In this document: in pieces, positions 1 to 4,304 of the stretch
How the letters are laid out: each line of letters begins with the position of its first letter
How positions within the stretch are numbered: position 1 is the stretch's first letter
NCBI GenBank assembly: GCA_030631415.1
Contig: DAOVLE010000289.1
Coordinates: 1-5,073 of the forward strand
Direction of reading: 5' to 3'
Source: JAAEQG01 sp023133475
GTDB taxonomy: Bacteria; Planctomycetota; Phycisphaerae; UBA1845
Length of the DNA: 5,073 nucleotides
The notes under the pieces: generated by a model
What the model was told of the DNA's origin: nothing
What the model saw: the letters and a program-made list of their open reading frames with translations, nothing else
Database searches by the model: none
Translations under genes and position numbers: made by a program

Positions 1-718
1 CATCGATTTTGTTGACGATCTTCCATATCGATTCGCTGAAGGCGTGCTTGTACATGGCAAAACTATCGCCGGATTGCTCGATGTGGGCTGCACTCATGAT
101 CGTGCCGGCGGTGTGGATGCTCAGGTTGGGGTTATGCAGGGCAACCTCCAGGATGTTGGATTTGGCGACGCACTCGCCAAGGACAGGCGTTAGCCGATCA
201 ACCGCCGACTGGACACGGGAAGCAGGAAAGGTGGCCAAGGGATGACGATAGTTCTTTGAACAGATTTCGATGACCCCCGGCTCCACTATGCGACACGAGT
301 GTGGAAGAGTCTCCAACTCTGCGTACAGGACGTCGCTTGTATTGCCGACTCTTGCGCAGGCCGCCTCGAAGAGCAGGCTTCCGGCGTAACCAGGCCCCAG
401 AACCACCAGTTGCCCGTCCCGCAGATGCGGGGCCAACCGGCGGGCCACCTCCTCGTGGAAATTGCTCACGTAGAACACCAGGACCACCTCTGCCCCATCC
501 AACGCCTCGCCGGGGTCCCGTGTAACCCGACGCAGGGTAACCACTCCCTCACCCTCGATGCCTCGAACTTCTATCCGGTTGGTGGCGGCAATTCGCTCGA
601 AGTTCGGCTGGTGCAAGGTCGCCCCCAGCTTGCAGAGAGTAACCTGGTGACCTTTAAGCCCATACACACCAGCCACGGCACAGCCTCCGTGACCTGCTCC
701 AACAACGGCAATCTTCAT
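1..718 (-). CDS. NAD(P)-dependent opine dehydrogenase, octopine/nopaline dehydrogenase family (partial, C-terminus outside window)
   Basis: Opine dehydrogenases reductively join an amino acid to an alpha-keto acid using NAD(P)H in the cytoplasm. The frame is open from the ATG at 718 to the left edge, giving 239 residues; family members are usually about 350-400, so the last third is missing. Seen: an N-terminal Rossmann loop MKIAVVGAGHGG (G7, G9, G12), a hydrophobic strand near 78-84 (EVVLVFY), LVVLGPGYAG at 104-113 closing the nucleotide domain, and SNILEVALHNPNLSIHT (187-203) opening the C-terminal domain. H195 aligns with the catalytic histidine of octopine dehydrogenase and N188 with the preceding conserved asparagine. 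The start is fixed by the Rossmann strand directly after Met and by a GGAG 10 bases upstream. The gene is last of the co-directional set, 102 bases after the ATP-grasp gene. The amino acid and keto acid substrates cannot be read from the sequence. Family assignment is firm; a role in glycan decoration is inferred from neighbours. Confidence 0.87.
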   Translation of the reverse strand, partial: MKIAVVGAGHGGCAVAGVYGLKGHQVTLCKLGATLHQPNFERIAATNRIEVRGIEGEGVVTLRRVTRDPGEALDGAEVVLVFYVSNFHEEVARRLAPHLRDGQLVVLGPGYAGSLLFEAACARVGNTSDVLYAELETLPHSCRIVEPGVIEICSKNYRHPLATFPASRVQSAVDRLTPVLGECVAKSNILEVALHNPNLSIHTAGTIMSAAHIEQSGDSFAMYKHAFSESIWKIVNKID

Positions 719-728
719 TAATTTTGTT

Positions 729-732
729 CTCC
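729..732 (-). promoter_or_regulatory. Ribosome binding site of the opine dehydrogenase gene
   Basis: The minus strand reads GGAG here, 10 bases upstream of the ATG at 718. It supports that start and independent ribosome loading on this gene, which lies 102 bases after its upstream neighbour. Confidence 0.6.
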
Positions 733-765
733 ACAGAGTAACTTGGTGCTTGCTTCACATTGTAG

Positions 766-782
766 GGCGGGTTCCACCCGCC
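766..782. repeat. Intergenic GC-rich palindrome, TGTAGG-CGGGT style
   Basis: Perfect 7-base inverted repeat GGCGGGT / ACCCGCC with a 3-base loop (TCC), in the 102-base gap between the ATP-grasp and opine dehydrogenase genes. It is preceded on the plus strand by TTGTAG. The palindrome at 1905-1932, read on the opposite strand, has the closely related entry TTTGTAGGTCGGGT, so the two look like members of one small repeat family. No T tract follows on the minus strand, so it is not a standard terminator. It could still act as an mRNA 3' stabiliser or partial attenuator. Confidence 0.65.
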
Positions 783-820
783 TTCTTAGCGTTTCAAGTC
801 GAGTGGAATCCTGCCCAGCT

Positions 821-1843
821 CTACTGCATCTCGGCGAGCAGGTCTTCCAGAATCGCGTCCTGAGGCCACATGTGCCCCTCATGCCAAGCGAGCGTCGAAT
901 CCCAGTGTCCAGGGCAATCATACACCGCGCCGGCAACGTAGCAGTAGCTCACTTCCAATATCTGCGGCTTGCCTGTTGGAGCACGGACAAAATCAAATGC
1001 CAGACTCTGTGTGTCTAACTGCTTCGCAACCTGAAAAGCCATTTCCACGCATCGCATGTCGATCTGCCCGACATCGTAGTTAATGCTGCCACTCCCCGAA
1101 GCGCGGAAATCATTAGGCCTGACGTTTCGCGTTAATCCGAACGCCCGGTCGCCGATGACCGTGATACGCGTGTCCGTGCCATTGTCCGGCATGAAATCCT
1201 GAAAATAGATATATCCTTTCTCCCATGCCATCGCCCCCCTTATCCTCCGAGTGTTCGATAGTGTCTCGGGCAATCGCTTGAGCACATTCGCGATGTCGCC
1301 GATTTGGCGGTGCTTGCGCATCTTGGTTTTGGCGTCCCACAAAAATCCGGGAATAGGGCGGAAACCTTTCCCGAAAGCTCGCCGGGCCAAGCGCTTGGCC
1401 TCAGAAACGCTACGGACCAGTTTGACGTTTTGCGAGCCGGCACCACGCCTGAGTTTGAAGACCTTCGGAAACGATGTCTGATCGATCCATCGCAAGCTGG
1501 ATTCGAGATCATAGAAAACATGCGTGGGAACAAAGTCCGTGTTTATCGCCTCAAGCAGGTACTTCTGGGCAACTTTGTCATCGTAATGCCAGCACGTGGC
1601 GGAGTTTGGGAACACGTGCAAACCTTGCATCTCCGCTGCCTTCAGCACAAAACGCGCCATGAGCAGATCGGTTGGAAGCAAGAGGAACTCCCACAGCAAC
1701 ACATCGATAGATGCGAGTTGGCTCATGATCTGTGAGTCGTAACAATCCACAATGGTGTATGGCAATCCGTGCTCAGTGCAGTACTCGATCCAGCGATCGG
1801 AAAAGCTCCTTTTCTGGTGATGGATCCCAATGCGAATGTTCAT
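821..1843 (-). CDS. ATP-grasp ligase, RimK/glutathione-synthase-like, surface polysaccharide type
   Basis: ATP-grasp enzymes activate a carboxylate as an acyl phosphate and join it to an amine or other nucleophile; the substrates here are unknown. The 340-residue protein shows an N-terminal pre-ATP domain (1-80), FPNSATCWHYDDKVAQK at 78-94 with the usual lysine (K90), the glycine-rich ATP loop FPKVFKLRRGAGSQNVKLV at 125-143, YIYFQDFMPDNGTDTRITVIGDRAFG at 211-236 in two parts (QDF for the hinge strand, D224 and R226), then FDF (D284) and ILEVSY (E297) for metal binding. The metal-site asparagine of the E-x-N motif is a serine (S299). The tail, with VYDCPGHWD (308-316) and WHEGHMWPQ (320-328), resembles ATP-grasp proteins I associate with polysaccharide loci. 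The frame extends 50 codons upstream, but that stretch crosses a palindrome and has no family similarity. MNIRIG is therefore taken as the start, with a weak GAGG 12 bases upstream. It lies between epimerase and opine dehydrogenase genes, consistent with attaching an amino-acid-like group to a sugar. Confidence 0.85.
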   Translation of the reverse strand: MNIRIGIHHQKRSFSDRWIEYCTEHGLPYTIVDCYDSQIMSQLASIDVLLWEFLLLPTDLLMARFVLKAAEMQGLHVFPNSATCWHYDDKVAQKYLLEAINTDFVPTHVFYDLESSLRWIDQTSFPKVFKLRRGAGSQNVKLVRSVSEAKRLARRAFGKGFRPIPGFLWDAKTKMRKHRQIGDIANVLKRLPETLSNTRRIRGAMAWEKGYIYFQDFMPDNGTDTRITVIGDRAFGLTRNVRPNDFRASGSGSINYDVGQIDMRCVEMAFQVAKQLDTQSLAFDFVRAPTGKPQILEVSYCYVAGAVYDCPGHWDSTLAWHEGHMWPQDAILEDLLAEMQ

Positions 1844-1904
1844 TGTGGTATTGTGCCTCGATTTCTTCACAGGGCGAGCAAACTCTTGAGCCCCAGTAAC
1901 CCCC

Positions 1905-1932
1905 GTAGGTCGGGTCTGAAGACCCGACCTAC
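1905..1932. repeat. Strong intergenic palindrome (13-base arms)
   Basis: Perfect inverted repeat GTAGGTCGGGTCT / AGACCCGACCTAC with a 2-base centre (GA), in practice a 12-pair stem with a TGAA tetraloop. It is the most stable hairpin in the window. It lies in the 226-base gap between the epimerase stop and the ATP-grasp start, 61 bases before that start. The minus strand shows no T tract after the stem, arguing against an intrinsic terminator. The exact palindrome flanked by GTAGG is typical of dispersed REP-like elements. A smaller stem TCCGG/CCGGA lies beside it at 1941-1953. The rest of the gap holds no recognisable gene. Confidence 0.8.
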
Positions 1933-2007
1933 AAACTAGTTCCGGCATCCGGAAACGACAAAAAGGGCCTTTTTTCAGAACAGAGGATCGCACTGCTCCG
2001 CGCTAGG

Positions 2008-2025
2008 CCCGGCATTTATGCCGGG
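2008..2025. repeat. Palindrome downstream of the epimerase gene
   Basis: Perfect 8-base inverted repeat CCCGGCAT / ATGCCGGG around TT, 44 bases past the epimerase stop. Its position suits an mRNA 3'-end hairpin, but the minus strand continues CCTAGCGC with no T tract. It is either a REP-like element or a stabilising hairpin rather than a clear terminator. Its sequence differs from the GTAGG-flanked palindromes at 766-782 and 1905-1932. Confidence 0.65.
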
Positions 2026-2069
2026 TGAAAAGGCCGAATGAAGCCCCCCATTTTTCATTTTCAATTTCC

Positions 2070-3173
2070 TCAATTCCCCCCGATCTGCTCCGCCATCACG
2101 TCGGCTATTCGCTCTGCCGCACAACCGTCCCACTTCTCGGGCATGGGTTTGTCAGAGGTCGCCGTTGCCCGACACCGGCGGTATGCCGACACGATTTTAT
2201 CCGCGTCCGTGCCCACCAGCGTATTTGTGCCGCGTGTAAGTGTCACCGGCCTTTCGGTGTTCTCGCGCACCGTCAGGCACCATACCCTCAAAATCGTGGT
2301 CTCTTCCTGGATGCCACCCGAATCCGTCAGCACCACCGTAGCCTGAGACATGAGCCTCAAAAAGTCCAGGTAGCCCAGCGGTTCGATAATCTGCAACCGC
2401 TTCATGCTCTCGAAACGCTTAGCCAGATCAAAACCAGCCAGTTGCTTCACCGTTCGCGGGTGCATCGGGAAGATGGTGGGCAGGTCTTGCTGAATCACCT
2501 CCAGGGCATCGGCGATACGCTTGAACGTCTCGGGATCGTCCACGTTTCCGGGCCTATGCAGCGTGACCACGTTGTACCCGCCCGGCTCCAGATTCATCTT
2601 TGCGAGGATGGGCGATTGCCGGGCCTTTTCGAGGTTGGCATGCAGCGTGTCGATCATCACGTTGCCGACGAAGTGCACCTTCTCGTCAGCCACGCCTTCG
2701 CGTTGGAGATTCTCCAGCCCGCTGGGTTCGCTGACGAACAGCAGGTCGGAGATAGAGTCGGTCAAGAGGCGATTGATTTCCTCGGGCATGGTGCGGTCGA
2801 AGCTGCGTAGTCCGGCTTCGACGTGAGCCAGCTTGATGCCCAGCTTCGTCGCCACCAGCCCGCAGGCGATGGTGCTGTTGACGTCACCCACCACTAAGAC
2901 CCAATCCGGTTGGTGCTCAGCCAGCACCGGCTCGAAGCGTTCCATGATTCGGGCGGTCTGCACTGCGTGGCTGGCTGAGCCCACTTCCAGGTTTACGTCC
3001 GGTTGAGGGATGCCCAGGTCCTTGAAGAAGAGCTTGCTCATTCGCTGGTCGTAGTGTTGGCCGGTGTGCACGATCACCGACTGAATGCACCCGGTTTCTT
3101 CAAACGCCCTGATCACCGGGGCAACCTTCATGAAATTGGGGCGAGCCCCGCAAACATTGACTATTTTAAGCAT
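2070..3173 (-). CDS. wecB: UDP-N-acetylglucosamine 2-epimerase (non-hydrolysing)
   Basis: Cytoplasmic enzyme interconverting UDP-GlcNAc and UDP-ManNAc, the entry to ManNAc-containing surface polysaccharides. The 367-residue length fits the family (about 370-380). Seen: CGARPNFMKVAPV at 8-20 (the family's G-x-RP-x-x-x-K-x-AP), HTGQHYD (36-42), GDVNST (96-101, D97), HVEAGLRS (117-124, E119), PEEINR (130-135), TLHRPGN (204-210, H206), HPRT (238-241), TDSGGIQEE (283-291) and RENTERP (303-309). These include the Asp, Glu, Glu and His counterparts of the E. coli WecB active site. The open frame extends 83 codons further upstream, but that part reads through a heptad repeat array, so the ATG beside MLKIVNVCG is chosen. 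No good ribosome binding site precedes it; the repeat abuts the codon. One oddity is LRVWCL (295-300), where the family usually has a small residue and a proline (LG-x-P). The gene follows 337 bases of non-coding DNA and probably heads the glycan group. Confidence 0.94.
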   Translation of the reverse strand: MLKIVNVCGARPNFMKVAPVIRAFEETGCIQSVIVHTGQHYDQRMSKLFFKDLGIPQPDVNLEVGSASHAVQTARIMERFEPVLAEHQPDWVLVVGDVNSTIACGLVATKLGIKLAHVEAGLRSFDRTMPEEINRLLTDSISDLLFVSEPSGLENLQREGVADEKVHFVGNVMIDTLHANLEKARQSPILAKMNLEPGGYNVVTLHRPGNVDDPETFKRIADALEVIQQDLPTIFPMHPRTVKQLAGFDLAKRFESMKRLQIIEPLGYLDFLRLMSQATVVLTDSGGIQEETTILRVWCLTVRENTERPVTLTRGTNTLVGTDADKIVSAYRRCRATATSDKPMPEKWDGCAAERIADVMAEQIGGN

Positions 3174-3175
3174 CA

Positions 3176-3256
3176 GTCCAAAGTCCAAGGTCCAAGGTCC
3201 AAAGTCCAAGGTCCCGTTGGTTTCTGACTTTGGACTAGGGACTTTGGACTTTGGAC
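3176..3256. repeat. Heptanucleotide repeat array arranged as an inverted repeat
   Basis: Plus strand 3176-3210 contains five consecutive heptads of form GTCCAA(A/G), then a partial unit GTCC at 3211-3214. After a spacer of about 14 bases, 3229-3256 carries four units in inverted orientation (three TTTGGAC and one TAGGGAC). The two sets are complementary and can fold into a long hairpin allowing G-U pairs. The array ends 2 bases before the epimerase ATG (3173). If translated it gives the low-complexity peptides SPKSKV and LDFGPWTLDFGL, a hallmark of artefactual N-terminal extensions. Arrays of this TCCAAAG type occur between genes in a number of environmental bacteria (from memory); their role is unknown to me. 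Confidence 0.9.
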
Positions 3257-3433
3257 TCGTCTCCAATACTGTCACCTCTTTGCGATTTCTGCGTATTCCC
3301 CACCGAATTAACCGGGCTATGCGAATCATATGGGTAGACTCCGTCCCCGTCAGCCGCCGTTTCGCCCGACACAACTTATTGGCACTACAGGACTTGCGGC
3401 CATTCCCGCCCCTTGCAACCATGCTTATCTTAT

Positions 3434-3461
3434 CGGTTGTAACACTCTGCGTCTACAACCG
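3434..3461. repeat. Inverted repeat with 8-base perfect arms
   Basis: CGGTTGTA (3434-3441) pairs with TACAACCG (3454-3461) across a 12-base spacer. It lies 50 bases past the PTPS stop. The shape could be a hairpin in RNA or a binding site for a dimeric protein. There is no T tract beside it on the minus strand. Confidence 0.55.
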
Positions 3462-3466
3462 AGCAG

Positions 3467-3485
3467 GGCAGGCTGCAAACCTGCC
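3467..3485. repeat. Short palindrome GGCAGG / CCTGCC
   Basis: Six-base perfect arms (3467-3472 and 3480-3485) with a 7-base loop, 25 bases past the PTPS stop and 5 bases from the neighbouring inverted repeat. The style is similar to the other GC-rich intergenic palindromes here. No T tract follows. Confidence 0.5.
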
Positions 3486-3490
3486 GGCAC

Positions 3491-3504
3491 CCATCGCGCG
3501 ATGG
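3491..3504. repeat. Perfect 14-base palindrome just after the PTPS stop
   Basis: CCATCGCGCGATGG reads identically on both strands and lies 6 bases beyond the PTPS stop codon (3511-3513). As RNA it could form a 5-pair stem with a GCGC loop; as DNA it could be a site for a dimeric protein. No function can be assigned from sequence alone. Confidence 0.5.
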
Positions 3505-3510
3505 CGAGGC

Positions 3511-4302
3511 CTACTCTCCTCTATACTCCGCAAAGGTCCTGGTGTTCTCCCACACGCGGACGGCGTGTAGCCGGCAATGCTCGAAACTATCCCGCAGCAG
3601 GCCCCAAATCACACAAGCAAGGTTCTCGACGGTCGGATTCAACCGCTCAAACTCCGGGCAGTCAATATTCAGATGCTTGTGATCAAATCGCTCGATGACA
3701 CGCTCTTTGACGACGGCTTCAAAAACCGGCGGATCGATGATCGTGCCGTTGACCGGGTCGGGCTCGCCTGCAACGGTGACTTCCAGAACATAGTTGTGCC
3801 CGTGCCCGGTGGGGTTGGAGCATTTGCCGAAGATACGCCGGTTCTCTTCGTCGGAAAAATCGGGCACACAGAGACGATGGGCGGCGGCGAACTCAAATTG
3901 TTGAGTTAGCAAAACCATGGAGAGGTCTCCCGCGAAAAGGGCCAACCGTAAGTGAGGTGCGACACAAAGCTCCAGTTCATCGAGCCGCAAACCGCCCAGA
4001 CGTTCGGTGGTTGCCCTCCAAAGCCAACGCATCATCCGGGCCGAACCCATGAAGCCCGCCCCATCGCCCCCCACCCGCCGCTGCAATACTGGAACGACAG
4101 CTTCACGCAGTGCCCGGTCAATCACAGAAGCATTGACCACGTAGCCGGCCCGAGGATCCACCGGGCCACCGACCGTGGCACGTATGACCAGGTGCGGCGT
4201 GAGGGTGTTGCAGGCAGGCCGACTTGTTTGGGAGTTAGTGATCGAAGCCTGGGTGTTATCGGGCAACCCCGCCGGAACCCGCACTTCACGCATAATTCGC
4301 AT
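3511..4302 (-). CDS. 6-pyruvoyl-tetrahydropterin synthase (PTPS/QueD superfamily) with an extra degenerate N-terminal copy of the domain
   Basis: PTPS enzymes turn dihydroneopterin triphosphate into 6-pyruvoyl-tetrahydropterin; the homologue QueD makes 6-carboxy-tetrahydropterin for queuosine. In this 263-residue protein the C-terminal half (about 129-263) is a complete domain: zinc ligands H142, H167 and H169 (AAHRL, GHGHN), catalytic C161 (GKCSNPTGHGH), D207-H208 (FDHKHLN), PTVEN (223-227) and pterin-anchoring E252. The spacings match rat PTPS (His23, Cys42, His48, His50, Asp88, His89, Glu133) exactly. The N-terminal half is a second copy: residues 36-74 align without gaps to 169-207 (V/T/V/G/DP/G shared), but the zinc ligands and catalytic residues are gone. 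A single-domain member is about 120-145 residues, so this is roughly double length. The start at 4302 is 2 bases past the SDR stop, indicating an operon; the next ATG at 4293 is also possible. PTPS versus QueD activity is unresolved, though GKCxNPxGHGHNY is the mammalian-like form. Confidence 0.9.
   Translation of the reverse strand: MRIMREVRVPAGLPDNTQASITNSQTSRPACNTLTPHLVIRATVGGPVDPRAGYVVNASVIDRALREAVVPVLQRRVGGDGAGFMGSARMMRWLWRATTERLGGLRLDELELCVAPHLRLALFAGDLSMVLLTQQFEFAAAHRLCVPDFSDEENRRIFGKCSNPTGHGHNYVLEVTVAGEPDPVNGTIIDPPVFEAVVKERVIERFDHKHLNIDCPEFERLNPTVENLACVIWGLLRDSFEHCRLHAVRVWENTRTFAEYRGE
3926..3931 (-). promoter_or_regulatory. Possible internal ribosome binding site before the catalytic PTPS domain
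   Basis: The minus strand reads GGGAGA 7 bases upstream of an in-frame ATG at 3918 (Met129), exactly where the intact catalytic domain begins. Initiation here would give a 135-residue protein of normal single-domain PTPS length. The start at 4302 lacks an equally clear Shine-Dalgarno sequence. Part of the motif also forms GGAGA/TCTCC with its neighbours. Use of this site is an inference. Confidence 0.35.
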
Positions 4303-4304
4303 CG

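Larger units (their letters stand above)
3174..3510. other. Gene-free interval between PTPS and epimerase genes
   Basis: These 337 bases hold no credible gene. The end next to the PTPS stop carries three inverted repeats (3434-3504), and the end next to the epimerase start carries a heptad repeat hairpin (3176-3256). The middle (about 3260-3433) shows nothing I recognise. It is open in the epimerase frame, but the encoded peptide is rich in Arg and Lys and resembles no family known to me. A promoter for the epimerase group is expected here, yet no clear -35/-10 pair was found. The interval probably separates two transcription units. Confidence 0.7.

Noticed and set aside
299..721. Plus-strand open frame opposite the opine dehydrogenase
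   Set aside because: The opposite strand encodes a well-conserved Rossmann protein through the whole interval; the plus frame shows no family features.
1960..1975. A-tract, GGGCC, T-tract sequence as a bidirectional terminator
   Set aside because: The GC core is only a few bases and leaves no room for a proper loop, so the stem would be almost all A-U pairs.
1844..1993. N-terminal extension of the ATP-grasp frame
   Set aside because: It crosses the palindrome at 1905-1932 and encodes no conserved sequence; the protein is complete from MNIRIG.
2025..2810. Long plus-strand open frame (261 codons) opposite the epimerase gene
   Set aside because: It lies antisense to a clearly conserved epimerase, has no recognisable domain, and reads as Arg/His-rich shadow sequence of a GC-rich gene.
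3176..3256. Heptad array as a CRISPR
   Set aside because: Units are 7 bases, contiguous and without spacers, and they invert midway, unlike CRISPR repeats.
3174..3422. N-terminal extension of the epimerase frame
   Set aside because: It reads through the heptad repeat and unrelated intergenic DNA; epimerases begin at the MLKIVNVCG strand and the shorter form has the family length.
3405..3460. Possible promoter (TTGTAG with GATAAG/TAAGAT) before the epimerase group on the minus strand
   Set aside because: The spacing is about 20 bases and it overlaps the inverted repeat; the match is too weak to call.
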